A stretch of DNA of 40,267 nt from an uncultured Desulfuromonadales bacterium (GTDB lineage Bacteria > Desulfobacterota > Desulfuromonadia > Desulfuromonadales > Geopsychrobacteraceae), in NCBI GenBank assembly GCA_945787295.1, contig CALZHQ010000031.1:1-40267 (forward strand), read 5' to 3'. Below are positions 22,961 through 31,646 of this stretch, piece by piece. The position numbers and the translations under genes are program-made. Under the pieces are notes generated by a model, which ran no database searches, was not told the origin of the DNA, and worked only from the letters and a program-made list of their open reading frames with translations. Position 1 is the stretch's first letter. Each line of letters opens with the position of its first letter.

Positions 22961-24661
22961 TCACCTTTTGAGCTCTGAGGTCTGAGCAATATAAGTCTGA
23001 CCCAAATGCCGCAACCGATCGGTCAGTTTTTCCAGCTCGTCAATCTCTGAGAAAATCGCCGAGGTTTTAGCCACGTTCTTGTGCAGCCGATCCTCGGCTT
23101 TCTCGAAGTGTTGGGTAATCCGCACCGAGGCCTGCTGTTGAAATTGATTCGCTTCTTCCACGGCCGCAATCTGCTCTTCCCGGTCGGACAACCCCCGATC
23201 CAATTCGCGCGTAGCGCGCAGCTGCTCATCCATGCCCCGGGCCACCTGGTCAGCGGCCGACTTCATCTCACTGACACCATCCTGAATCCGGATAATTCCG
23301 GAGCGCTGCTCTTTCATCGCCCGGGCCACCGCCCGGACGGAACGCAAACTCTGCCCCGCCTCATTGAGCATCAGCCGGGCCCGCTCGCCCTGGGCGCTGG
23401 TCAACTGGCTGATTTCATCGGTCGCTGCCGAGGCCAGGTCAACCGAGTGGACAATCTGATTGAGTGCTTGACCAGTCGCCAGGGAATTTTCCTTGCCCTG
23501 ATTGACCCGCTTCACAGTTACGGCGACCGCAGCCAGGGCCTCTTCGGTATCTTTACTGATCGCCTGAATGATCCGTTGAATATCCTGGGCACTGTCGGTG
23601 GTCCGATCGGCCAGATCCTTGATCTCATCGGCGACCACGGCAAAGCCCTTCCCTTCGTCCCCGGCCTTGGCGGCAATAATCGCGGCATTAAAAGCGAGCA
23701 GTTCGGTATCACCAACCAGCTCCTTGATAACACCGATAATTTTACCGACCTGTTGTGCCTGATGAGCAAGCCGTTCCATGGCCGCCATCGCCTGCTGACT
23801 TTCGGTCGCCATCATATCGATCTCGCAGAGGGTCTGGGTCATCATCGCCAAGCCCTCTTCGGCATCCTGCTTAACCTTCTGGACCGCTTCGTTGCCGGCC
23901 GCAGAACCGGAGCGGATCCGCTCGAAGGAGTCACCGATCGTATCCATCTGCTGGGCGGTATCTTCAACCGAGCGGGCAATATCCTCGGCCTGATTGGCAA
24001 CCTCGCGGACGCTGGCGGTCATTTCCTCGACTGCGGTTGTGGTCTCGATAAACTTGGCGGTGGAATGATCCATCGCCCGGGCCATCTCTTCAAGAGACTG
24101 GGAAAGCTCCCGCGACAGGGCTGACTCGTCCTGCGACTGGCTGGCCAAAGCCTGGATCAAAGTGAGCACATCCTGCTGCTTGCTCTCCATAACCTCGACA
24201 TCTTTTCTGGTCACCTTGGCCGCGGTCAAACCATCATTCGCGCGGTCGGCAAGAAACAGCGCGGCCTGGCTCAAAGAACGGTAATAAGGAATCAACTTAT
24301 CCGAGGTCGACATCACCGCTTCGAAAAGCTGCTGAACCTGCGCAACACCGCTCTCCAGTGCCACAGCGATGGTTTCCAGCGATTCGTCACCGGTTTCCAC
24401 TTTACCGGTCAGCGGTTCGAGCATCTTGAGCTGAGCGCGGAGCTGCTTTTTCAAGGTGGCGCGGATGAAGAAAAAAGCGGAGACCGCAACACCGTAACCG
24501 AACAGCACGGTCATCAATATAAAGCTGGGCTTAAAAGCAATTTCACCGATCTGGGGCCAGACAGCAAAAGGAAACAGGGCGGCCGCGGACAATCCCATGA
24601 TATGGGTAAAATAGAAAACTTTTCTCAAGTAACTAAGCCCCGTGTTCTGACCCTGAGTCAT
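22961..24661 (-). CDS. Methyl-accepting chemotaxis protein without a periplasmic sensor
   Basis: This is a chemoreceptor of about 566 residues. Two closely spaced membrane segments (about 19-36 and 44-68) form a hairpin with almost no periplasmic part. A region of about 100 residues follows, then a long coiled-coil signalling domain. The highly conserved tip is recognisable as GDTELLAFNAAIIAAKAGDE followed by GKGFAVVADEIKDLADR. No HAMP domain is obvious. Such receptors sense from the membrane or the cytoplasm. The start is set at the ATG at 24661 because GGGAGC lies before it; an ATG four codons upstream has no site. No other chemotaxis gene is present, so it acts with proteins encoded elsewhere. 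Confidence 0.9.
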   Translation of the reverse strand: MTQGQNTGLSYLRKVFYFTHIMGLSAAALFPFAVWPQIGEIAFKPSFILMTVLFGYGVAVSAFFFIRATLKKQLRAQLKMLEPLTGKVETGDESLETIAVALESGVAQVQQLFEAVMSTSDKLIPYYRSLSQAALFLADRANDGLTAAKVTRKDVEVMESKQQDVLTLIQALASQSQDESALSRELSQSLEEMARAMDHSTAKFIETTTAVEEMTASVREVANQAEDIARSVEDTAQQMDTIGDSFERIRSGSAAGNEAVQKVKQDAEEGLAMMTQTLCEIDMMATESQQAMAAMERLAHQAQQVGKIIGVIKELVGDTELLAFNAAIIAAKAGDEGKGFAVVADEIKDLADRTTDSAQDIQRIIQAISKDTEEALAAVAVTVKRVNQGKENSLATGQALNQIVHSVDLASAATDEISQLTSAQGERARLMLNEAGQSLRSVRAVARAMKEQRSGIIRIQDGVSEMKSAADQVARGMDEQLRATRELDRGLSDREEQIAAVEEANQFQQQASVRITQHFEKAEDRLHKNVAKTSAIFSEIDELEKLTDRLRHLGQTYIAQTSELKR

Positions 24662-24881
24662 AACAGCTCCCATTGCTGATTTTCGCGCATCCAGGTAAGG
24701 AAAAACCGGTTTGCTGCGCGCAGAAATATCTCAACAGGTTCGATCCCATTGAGCAAAACCATTAAATATCACAAATCTATTCTCTCAGCAAGCAAATGCC
24801 CCTCTTTCTCCTCTTTTACCAAAGGCTCAGCTGAGGTATGCTTGCATTGATGAAACCGCTATGACTACAGGAGTTTAAAAA

Positions 24882-25619
24882 ATGCCACGACTAACTTTCT
24901 CGCTACTAAGCCTGCTCATCTTCTGCTTGCCCCTGCTGGCCTGCGCTGCCGCCCCGGACGATGGGCAACTGAAATCGGTGGCAACCTCGCTGAAGATGAG
25001 CTTCCCGCAAATTCCACTGGATCAGGTCAATAGCACACCGGTTGCAGGGATTTACGAAATTGTCACGCAAAAAGGTGAAATCCTTTATTATGCGCCGGCC
25101 AGTGGCCATATTCTGGTCGGCGAATTGTGGAGCAGCCAGGGCCAGAACCTGACCCGCGAAAGTAAAGGGCGGATGATGACCGAAAAACTCGCGCTGTTCC
25201 CTCTCGACAAAGCGATCAAAATCGGTGACGGCCCCAATCAGGTGGTCGAGGTGTCCGACCCCGACTGCCCTTTCTGCCGCGACGGCTCAGCCTTCTTTTC
25301 GGCTCGCGAGGACGTCACCCGCTATATCTTCCTCTACCCGCTCGACCGGCTTCATCCGCAGGCCGAAGCCAAGTCGCGCTTTATCCTCTCGGCGGAAGAT
25401 CAGCAGACCGCCTACGAGGATGTCTTCAGCGGCGAGTACGATGATCAGCCGTTACCAGAATTTGAGGATAACGGGCTGCTCGAAACTCACCGGCAGATCG
25501 CCCGCCAGGTCGGCATCAACAGCACCCCCCGCTACTGGATCAACGGTCAGTACGTCTCCGGCACCAAGCTGAAAGAGTTTGAAAAACTGCTCGATCAAGG
25601 GCCTCCGGCGCAACAGTAG
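24882..25619 (+). CDS. DsbC/DsbG-like thiol:disulfide interchange protein
   Basis: This is a 245-residue exported protein. The signal segment ends in LLAC/AAAPDDG, so it is either a cleaved periplasmic protein or, if C21 is lipidated, a lipoprotein. The N-terminal region (about 30-110, with TPVAGIYEIVTQKGEILYY) fits the DsbC dimerisation domain. A thioredoxin-fold domain carries the active site CPFC (129-132) in SDPDCPFCRDG and the cis-proline in INSTPRYWINGQYVSG. It would isomerise or reduce disulfides in exported proteins. ACAGGAGTTT precedes the ATG. It is followed after 10 bases by the U32 gene and probably heads that transcript. CPFC rather than CGYC leaves isomerase versus oxidase open. 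Confidence 0.88.
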   Translation: MPRLTFSLLSLLIFCLPLLACAAAPDDGQLKSVATSLKMSFPQIPLDQVNSTPVAGIYEIVTQKGEILYYAPASGHILVGELWSSQGQNLTRESKGRMMTEKLALFPLDKAIKIGDGPNQVVEVSDPDCPFCRDGSAFFSAREDVTRYIFLYPLDRLHPQAEAKSRFILSAEDQQTAYEDVFSGEYDDQPLPEFEDNGLLETHRQIARQVGINSTPRYWINGQYVSGTKLKEFEKLLDQGPPAQQ

Positions 25620-25629
25620 AAAGAGCTGC

Positions 25630-27999
25630 ATGACTGACAAGAAAAATACCCAACGCCCCGAACTGCTCGCTCCGGCGGGCAGCTTCGAGGCTTTTTTTGC
25701 TGCCGTGGAAGCGGGTGCCGATGCGGTCTATACCGGGCTGAAAGATTTTTCCGCCCGCGCCAAGGCGAGAAACTTCAGCCTGACCGACATCGAGAAACTG
25801 ACCCATTACCTGCAGGGGGACGGCAAGCGGCTCTACATCACCCTGAACACCCTGGTCAAAGAGAGCGAACTGCCGCAACTGATCGACACCCTCGGGGCCC
25901 TGGAGCAGATCGGGGTTGATGCGGTGATCCTGCAGGATCTTGCGGTCTGGAAACTGGCCCGCGAGCATTTTCCGGGACTTGAGCTGCACGCTTCGACCCA
26001 GATGACCGTGCACAATGCCGCCGGGGTCAAGATGCTCGAGCGGATGGGCTTCACCCGCGGGGTCCTGGCCCGGGAACTGAGTCTGGCCGAAATCGCCGAG
26101 ATCCGTCGGCAGACCACCCTGGAACTGGAGCAATTTATCCACGGGGCACTCTGCTTCTCTTTTTCCGGCCAGTGTTATTTCTCTTCGTTCCTCGGAGGCA
26201 AAAGCGGCAACCGGGGTCGCTGCGCCCAGCCCTGCCGGCGGCGCCATCGCTATCGCCAGCAACAGGGCTACTATTTTTCCACCAACGACCTGTCGGCGAT
26301 TGACCTGCTGCCGGAACTGGAACAGGCCGGCATCTGCAGTTTCAAGATCGAAGGGCGGATGAAGAGCGCCGAGTATGTGCACAAGGTGGTCACCGCCTAC
26401 CGCCGGGTGCTCGATGCGCCACAGGAACAGCGCCCTGCAGTTTTGAAAGAGGCCAAGCTGCTGCTCAAAGAGAGCTTCGGTCGCCAGCCGACCAAAGGTT
26501 TTCTGCCGGGCGGCCAGCCGAGCGATATCGCCATTCCCTCGGTCAAAGGGGCGACCGGTCGTTATCTTGGTGAAGTTGAACGGGTCCGCGGTGGTGAGAT
26601 CAGCTTTAAAACCAAGTCCGGCCTGCATGTCGGTGACCGGCTGCGGATTCAGCCGGCCAGCGACAAAGCCGGCACCGCGTTTACCATCCGCCAACTGCAG
26701 CTCGGTCAACGCAACGTCAAACAGGTTGCAGCCGGCAACTTTGTCAGCGTCCCGTCCCCGTTCAAGAATCAGTTCAAGGCCGGCGATGGGGTGTTCATGG
26801 TCTCCTCGAGCAGTGCTTTTGCCTTGAGTGACGCGGCCTGCCGGCGCAAGCTGAGCCAGATCAAGCCACCGGCAGAAAAGGTCGATCTGCAGCTTGAGGT
26901 CAGCCCCCGGCAGTTGCAGATTGCGGCCACGGTTGCCGGCCAGCAGCAGCAGTTTCAGTTTAATATCGACAGCTATCCGGCCGAAACACGCAGCCTCGAT
27001 AAGGAGGCCCTGCAGCAGGTGTTTGCCGCCACGGCCGGTGAACCCTTCCGGCTCGGCAAACTCCGCTGCGGCAAGCTGCCCGCTATAGTCATACCGCCGA
27101 AGCAACTCAAGCAGATCCGCCGGGAGCTGTATGCCGAACTGCGGCAACTCAGGCAGCCGCACAAGAACCGCCGCCACCAGGACCACCTGGAAAGCGCCCG
27201 CCAGGCCTTGTTGCCGCAGGGTCCTGCGAAACCAGCCGCTCGACAGCTCCGGGTGCTGTTACGCGATGCCCGCGATCAGCGGATCCTGCAGGACCAGCAG
27301 GTCGACCAGGTGCTGATTCCGTTGACCGGCCAGAACCTGCAGGGCGCCAACAAGTTGCTGCGTCGCAGTGAGCAGATCATCTGGGATCTGCCCTTCATTA
27401 TCTTTGATCGCGACTGGGATGACACCCGCAACGCCGTCCGCCAGTTGATCCAGGCCGGCTTCCGCAACTTCCGGCTTAACAACCTGGGGCATTTCCCCTG
27501 CTTTGACAAGCAACAGGACGTCAAGCTTTACAGCAGCTTCCGGCTTTTCTCGCTCAACAGTCAGGCGATCTGCGCCTGGGCTGAACTGGGGATCAGCGAG
27601 GCGGAACTTTATATCGAAGATGACCGGGAGAATCTGAGTGCAGTACTTAGTCGCGAGCTGCCGCTGCCAACCGCCTTAACCGTTTATGCCAGCGTGCCGT
27701 TGTTGACCTCGCGGATCGCCATCAAAAATGTCCGTTCCGACACCCCGGTTCTCTCTGACCGGGATGATGCCTACCGGGTTCAACAGCGCCAGGGGCTGAC
27801 CTGGCTGAACAGTGAGACCGACTTCTCCTTTATCGCCAATCTGCACGAACTGCAAAGTTTCGGCTGCCACAATTTTATCGTCGACCTGTCCCACCTGGGC
27901 CCCTTTAGCCCACGCGGCAAGAAGGTCCTCGAGGCGCTACGTCGCGGGGCCGATCCTGCCGAGACCAGCAAATTCAATTACCAGATGGGCATGGAGTAA
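25630..27999 (+). CDS. U32-family peptidase / RNA-hydroxylation-type protein (RlhA-like)
   Basis: This is a 789-residue protein. It begins with the U32 hallmark PELLAPAGSFEAFFAAVEAG and DAVYTGLKDFSARAKARNF. The family signature follows in HGALCFSFSGQCYFSSFLGG, RGRCAQPCRRRHRY (cysteines that ligate a cofactor or metal in relatives) and FKIEGRMKSAEYV. The central and C-terminal parts (about 400-780) suit the longer YdcP/RlhA group, which hydroxylates a cytidine in 23S rRNA; other U32 members act on tRNA or are annotated as collagenase-like proteases. The ATG at 25630 is preceded by GAAAGAG and lies 10 bases after the DsbC-like stop. An open antisense frame covers most of it but is a shadow. Confidence 0.85.
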   Translation: MTDKKNTQRPELLAPAGSFEAFFAAVEAGADAVYTGLKDFSARAKARNFSLTDIEKLTHYLQGDGKRLYITLNTLVKESELPQLIDTLGALEQIGVDAVILQDLAVWKLAREHFPGLELHASTQMTVHNAAGVKMLERMGFTRGVLARELSLAEIAEIRRQTTLELEQFIHGALCFSFSGQCYFSSFLGGKSGNRGRCAQPCRRRHRYRQQQGYYFSTNDLSAIDLLPELEQAGICSFKIEGRMKSAEYVHKVVTAYRRVLDAPQEQRPAVLKEAKLLLKESFGRQPTKGFLPGGQPSDIAIPSVKGATGRYLGEVERVRGGEISFKTKSGLHVGDRLRIQPASDKAGTAFTIRQLQLGQRNVKQVAAGNFVSVPSPFKNQFKAGDGVFMVSSSSAFALSDAACRRKLSQIKPPAEKVDLQLEVSPRQLQIAATVAGQQQQFQFNIDSYPAETRSLDKEALQQVFAATAGEPFRLGKLRCGKLPAIVIPPKQLKQIRRELYAELRQLRQPHKNRRHQDHLESARQALLPQGPAKPAARQLRVLLRDARDQRILQDQQVDQVLIPLTGQNLQGANKLLRRSEQIIWDLPFIIFDRDWDDTRNAVRQLIQAGFRNFRLNNLGHFPCFDKQQDVKLYSSFRLFSLNSQAICAWAELGISEAELYIEDDRENLSAVLSRELPLPTALTVYASVPLLTSRIAIKNVRSDTPVLSDRDDAYRVQQRQGLTWLNSETDFSFIANLHELQSFGCHNFIVDLSHLGPFSPRGKKVLEALRRGADPAETSKFNYQMGME

Positions 28000-28006
28000 A
28001 GATAGC

Positions 28007-28600
28007 ATGTCGATCTGGGACGAGCGCTACGATACTCAGGAATATCAGTACGGCACAAAGGCGAACGACTTTTTGCGTCAGGTTGCCGAGAAAATCCCTT
28101 TCGGCAAGTGTCTCTGCCTGGCCGAAGGGGAAGGGCGCAACGCGGTCTACCTGGCAGAACTCGGCCACCGGGTCACGGCGGTCGATGCTTCAGCTGTCGG
28201 ACTGAATAAAGCGCGCCGCCTGGCACGGCAACGTGGCGTACAGCTCGAAACCATCGTTGCCGACCTGAATGACTTTGCCGTCGATCCGGAAAGCTGGGAT
28301 GCGATTGTTTCGATATACTGTCACGTTGCCGCAGAAATCCGCCCTGCCCTGCATCGCAAGGTGGTCGCCGGCTTGCGTCCCGGCGGCATGCTGATCCTGG
28401 AAGCCTACCGGCCGGAACAATTGGGATATGGAACCGGTGGACCACCGGCAGTTGAAATGCTGATGACCCTGGAGCTGCTGCGGCAGGAGCTACACGGACT
28501 CGATTTTATCCATGCCGTCGAACTTGAACGGCAGGTCGTCGAGGGCAAACTGCATACCGGCGTCGGGGCCGTGGTCCAGGTTCTGGCCGTCAAGCCCTGA
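28007..28600 (+). CDS. Class I SAM-dependent methyltransferase
   Basis: This is a 197-residue Rossmann-fold methyltransferase. It begins SIWDERYDTQEYQYGTKAND, an entry common in TehB-like and thiopurine-type enzymes. Motif I is CLCLAEGEGRNAVYLAELGH, with an acidic strand end VTAVDAS, and later GLRPGGMLILEAY. The substrate is unknown. The ATG at 28007 lies 7 bases after the U32 stop with no strong ribosome site, suggesting translational coupling. The frame is open upstream inside the U32 gene but those codons are a shadow. It is the last gene before an independent promoter. Confidence 0.82.
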   Translation: MSIWDERYDTQEYQYGTKANDFLRQVAEKIPFGKCLCLAEGEGRNAVYLAELGHRVTAVDASAVGLNKARRLARQRGVQLETIVADLNDFAVDPESWDAIVSIYCHVAAEIRPALHRKVVAGLRPGGMLILEAYRPEQLGYGTGGPPAVEMLMTLELLRQELHGLDFIHAVELERQVVEGKLHTGVGAVVQVLAVKP

Positions 28601-28635
28601 GTCCGTAAAAGGGCAGGCAAAAGGACGGGCAAATC

Positions 28636-28664
28636 TTGCCCTGCCCGGCAATCGCGCCTATAGT
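28636..28664 (+). promoter_or_regulatory. Sigma-70-type promoter for the first DUF4019 gene
   Basis: TTGCCC (28636-28641), 17 bases, TATAGT (28659-28664). Transcription would start near 28671, about 38 bases before the GTG start. A GGGCAA-ATC-TTGCCC inverted repeat (28627-28641) overlaps the -35 and could be an operator or the end of a weak terminator. Confidence 0.45.
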
Positions 28665-28708
28665 AGAGACTTGTTTTGCTGAACTGAAATTATCCTTTGG
28701 AGGTTGTT

Positions 28709-29146
28709 GTGTTTTCCTGGAAATATCGTATCCACGCTATCTGTATCCTGTCGGTTCTGGCGATCATCTTTGTCCCCATGTACTCCAACAAGCCGGATAA
28801 GAACAAAATCGAAGCTGCTTCAGCAGCAGCGACCGAATTCCTGACCATGGTCGATGCCGGCAAGTACGCCGACAGTTGGCAGATTTCTGCTGCGTACCTG
28901 AAAAAACAGATTCCTCAGCAGGACTGGCAAACAAAACTGAGCAAAATCCGTGAATCTTTCGGGCCGCTTGTTGAGCGGCAACTTGAGGATGCCAGCTTCA
29001 CCGCGCCGGCCGAAGACCTCCCCGATTCGGAGTTTATCCTGCTCGAATATGCCACTCAGTTTAAACTCAAACAGATGACCGAGGTTGTCACTGTACTGCA
29101 GGATACGGACAACAGCTGGCGGGTGGTCGGCTACTTTATCCAGTAA
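28709..29146 (+). CDS. DUF4019 protein, copy 1
   Basis: This is a 145-residue protein with one N-terminal membrane anchor or uncleaved signal (about 8-25) and a periplasmic DUF4019 domain. AATEFLTMVDAGKYADSW opens the domain and WRVVGYFIQ closes it. The family has a cystatin/NTF2-like fold and no known function. The start is GTG at 28709, with GGAGG five bases before it; an upstream in-frame TTG overlaps that ribosome site and is rejected. A clear paralogue is found at 33339-33767. It is transcribed from its own promoter and stands upstream of the pirin gene. Confidence 0.78.
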   Translation: MFSWKYRIHAICILSVLAIIFVPMYSNKPDKNKIEAASAAATEFLTMVDAGKYADSWQISAAYLKKQIPQQDWQTKLSKIRESFGPLVERQLEDASFTAPAEDLPDSEFILLEYATQFKLKQMTEVVTVLQDTDNSWRVVGYFIQ

Positions 29147-29213
29147 TTCAGTCATCGGCAGCTGAGCGTCAGCATATCTTTGACAACGACAACAACCTGC
29201 AACGGAGGCCGTT

Positions 29214-30131
29214 ATGAGTAATTTCGACCATGATTTCAGCGATTGTCGTTGCCAGGCGACCCCTTGCTCGGAAATCGAGCTGATCATCCGCCCGCGGGAG
29301 CGGGACCTGGGTGGCTTCAATGTCCGCCGCTGCCTGCCATCGGCGCAAAAACCGCTAGTCGGCCCCTTTATCTTTTTCGATCATCTCGGCCCGACCGAAT
29401 TCCCTGCCGGAGCAGGGATCGACGTCCGCCCGCATCCACACATCAACCTGAGCACCGTCACTTACCTGTTCGAAGGTGAAATCCTGCATCGTGACAGTCT
29501 CGGCAGCGTCCAGCCGATCCTGCCGGGGGCGATCAACTGGATGACGGCCGGCAAGGGGATTGTCCACTCGGAACGGACCCCACCGAAAGTACGACAGCAA
29601 GCTCACCGCGTACACGCGCTGCAACTGTGGGTTGCCCTGCCAAAAGACCAGGAAGAAGTTGAGCCTGATTTCAGCCATTACCCTGCCGAGCAACTCCCGG
29701 TCCGTGAAGAGGAGGGCCTCAGCCTACAGGTGATGGTCGGCGAAGCCTACGGTTTGAGTTCGCCGGTCAAGGTGCATTCAGAGACTCTTTACGTTGCGGT
29801 TGAATTGGCTGCCGGGAAGAAGTTGACCCTGCCGAACAACGTTCAGGAACGTGGCCTCTATCTGGTTTCCGGAGAAATTCATGCCGGCACGACCGCCTTG
29901 GAGCAACATTGTATGACAGTTTTCCAGCCGGGTGCCGCCGTTGAACTGACCGCTGTTACAGATTGTCGCCTGGCGCTCATTGGCGGTGAACCGCTGGGAG
30001 AACGACAGATCTGGTGGAACTTCGTCTCCAGCCGGCCGGAGCGGATCGAACAGGCCAAACAGGACTGGCTGGAACAACGTTTTCCTGCGGTGCCGGGAGA
30101 GACCGAAGTTATCCCCATGCCGAAGAGCTGA
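29214..30131 (+). CDS. Pirin-family protein
   Basis: This is a 305-residue bicupin. The N-terminal cupin contains FIFFDHLGPTEFPAGAGIDV and RPHPHINLSTVTYLFEGEIL followed by HRDSLG, and later GKGIVHSERTP, which supply the three histidines and the glutamate of the iron site. The C-terminal cupin (about 180-290) is degenerate as usual. Bacterial pirins are cytoplasmic and include quercetinase-like dioxygenases and redox regulators; the role here is unknown. CGGAGGCCGTT precedes the ATG. The DUF2141 gene begins two bases after its stop. Confidence 0.92.
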   Translation: MSNFDHDFSDCRCQATPCSEIELIIRPRERDLGGFNVRRCLPSAQKPLVGPFIFFDHLGPTEFPAGAGIDVRPHPHINLSTVTYLFEGEILHRDSLGSVQPILPGAINWMTAGKGIVHSERTPPKVRQQAHRVHALQLWVALPKDQEEVEPDFSHYPAEQLPVREEEGLSLQVMVGEAYGLSSPVKVHSETLYVAVELAAGKKLTLPNNVQERGLYLVSGEIHAGTTALEQHCMTVFQPGAAVELTAVTDCRLALIGGEPLGERQIWWNFVSSRPERIEQAKQDWLEQRFPAVPGETEVIPMPKS

Positions 30132-30133
30132 TT

Positions 30134-30592
30134 TTGCCCGCGCTGACTTTAAGAATTTTCCTTATCATTCTCCTGCTGCAGTCCGGAGCCTTGCTGAGCA
30201 GTGCAGCAGAGTCTGTGGGCGGCAAGCTGACGGTCGCTGTCAGTGGCATCAAAAGTTCGGCCGGGGGGACGTTACGCGTAGCTCTCTTTCGCGGTGAAAA
30301 AGGCTGGCCGAAATTCAAAAACGCCTGGCAGACCAGGGAGATCCCGCCGACCGCAGAGACCCTGAAGATTGTTTTCAGCAACCTTCTCTATGCCGATAAC
30401 TACGCGGTCGAAATTCACCATGATGAAAATGGCAACGGTAAATTCGACATGCGCTGGCTCCCCTATCCACGCCCCAAAGAAGGGGTCGGCGTCTCCAACA
30501 ACAGTTTCGGTTTCGGTCATCCCGATTTTACCGAGGCCCGCTTCACTGTCGACAGCCCGGAACAACAGATCCATATCCAAATGCATTATTGA
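30134..30592 (+). CDS. Exported DUF2141 protein
   Basis: This is a 152-residue protein with a signal sequence (hydrophobic run ending GALLSSAAES) and a DUF2141 domain. The hallmarks are LTVAVSGIKSSAGGTLRVAL, YAVEIHHDENGNGKFDMRW and GVGVSNNSFG. The DENGNGK loop, rich in acidic residues, may bind calcium. The family is periplasmic or secreted with no known activity. The frame is open upstream inside the pirin gene. The likeliest start is the TTG at 30134, two bases after the pirin stop and with GAAGAG upstream, giving a clean signal peptide. Coupling to pirin is inferred from this spacing. Confidence 0.75.
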   Translation: MPALTLRIFLIILLLQSGALLSSAAESVGGKLTVAVSGIKSSAGGTLRVALFRGEKGWPKFKNAWQTREIPPTAETLKIVFSNLLYADNYAVEIHHDENGNGKFDMRWLPYPRPKEGVGVSNNSFGFGHPDFTEARFTVDSPEQQIHIQMHY

Positions 30593-30623
30593 AATTTGCT
30601 TCCCGGGGAAAAGTTGAGTTAAA

Positions 30624-30651
30624 TTGACAAAACATTAGATTTTGTTATAAA
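30624..30651 (+). promoter_or_regulatory. Strong promoter for the channel/signalling cluster
   Basis: TTGACA (30624-30629), 16 bases, then TATAAA (30646-30651) with an extended TGT directly before it. The start would be near 30658, about 26 bases before the ATG at 30684. This is the best promoter match in the window. Confidence 0.6.
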
Positions 30652-30683
30652 TTGAAAGATAATGCTTTCCCTCAGGTCAAATT

Positions 30684-31634
30684 ATGTCCTCGCCGAAAAC
30701 GACAGACCTTCAGCAGGCCTCTGGCCTGGATCAGGACCTGCGCAATGCCAACCTGATCGGTGCCGATCTGCGCGGAGCCGAACTTGCCGGCCGTGATCTG
30801 TCCAACGCCCGCCTGTTTAAAGCAGACTTGTCCGGTGCCAATCTGGCAGGGGCTAATCTGGAAGGAGCAGAGCTCTCCGGCGCCAATCTGGCAGGGGCCA
30901 ACCTGGATAACGCGCAGTGCAAACGGGCCGGCTTCGGCGGGGCCAACCTGAGCGGTGTCAGCCTGTTTCAGGCCAACCTCGAAGAAGCCTCTTTCACCCA
31001 GGCAACCCTGACTCATGCCAATCTGCACTGTGTCAACCTCAACCATGGCCGCCTGCGCGAGGCCGACCTGTCGGGAGCCGATCTCTCAGAGGCGGATCTG
31101 CGCTATGTTGATCTCTCGATGGCGACGATCAACAATACCAATTTCAGCAACGCCGACCTGCGTCATGCCCGCTTGCGGATGATGCGCCAGTTTAAGAAAG
31201 CGCTTTGGTCCGGCGTCGATATCCGCGACATTAATTTTGCCGGGGCCTATCTGCTCCGCCGGGAAATCATCGACCAGAACTTCATCAAGGAGTTCCGCTC
31301 TTATAACTGGATTTCCGGTGTTCTTTATTATCCCTGGATGCTGACCTGCGACTGTGGCCGCAGCATGTTGCGCTGGTGCTGCTGCATCGGCCTGCTGTTG
31401 CTTTTGTTTGCCTATCTCTACACCTTCGTCGGCGTCGACTACGGTGATTACCAGACGGTTCTTTCACCGCTCTACTTCAGTGTTGTCACCATGACCACGC
31501 TCGGTTTCGGCGATGTGATACCGAAAACCATCGGTGGCCAGATTATCGCCATGCTCCAGGTTTCAACCGGCTACCTCATGCTCGGCGGCCTGCTGTCGAT
31601 CTTCTCCAACAAGTTGGCCCGACGCGGCGACTGA
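30684..31634 (+). CDS. Pentapeptide-repeat protein fused to a two-span ion channel
   Basis: This is a 316-residue protein. Residues about 17-165 are tandem pentapeptide repeats of the A(D/N)LxG/x type (e.g. ADLSGANLAGANLEGAELSG), which fold into a right-handed beta-helix. A linker with IDQNFIKEFRSYNWISG follows, then a membrane segment (about 232-249), a pore loop TMTTLGFGD (269-277) and a second membrane segment (about 283-306). The pore loop closely resembles the potassium-channel filter T.GYGD, with F for Y. The N-terminal half would be cytoplasmic and may gate the pore. Cysteines cluster at 222, 224 and 232-234. The next gene starts 12 bases on, so channel, HDOD protein and probably the diguanylate cyclase belong together. 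Potassium selectivity is inferred from the motif. Confidence 0.88.
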   Translation: MSSPKTTDLQQASGLDQDLRNANLIGADLRGAELAGRDLSNARLFKADLSGANLAGANLEGAELSGANLAGANLDNAQCKRAGFGGANLSGVSLFQANLEEASFTQATLTHANLHCVNLNHGRLREADLSGADLSEADLRYVDLSMATINNTNFSNADLRHARLRMMRQFKKALWSGVDIRDINFAGAYLLRREIIDQNFIKEFRSYNWISGVLYYPWMLTCDCGRSMLRWCCCIGLLLLLFAYLYTFVGVDYGDYQTVLSPLYFSVVTMTTLGFGDVIPKTIGGQIIAMLQVSTGYLMLGGLLSIFSNKLARRGD

Positions 31635-31646
31635 CAGGATTCTGCA

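Noticed and set aside
24737..24747. GGTTCGATCCC, like the T-loop of a tRNA
   Set aside because: The flanks do not pair as a T stem and no acceptor, D or anticodon arms can be drawn around it.
25540..27186. 548-codon antisense frame opposite the U32 gene
   Set aside because: It mirrors a high-GC coding gene with strong family motifs, has low-complexity composition and no ribosome site.
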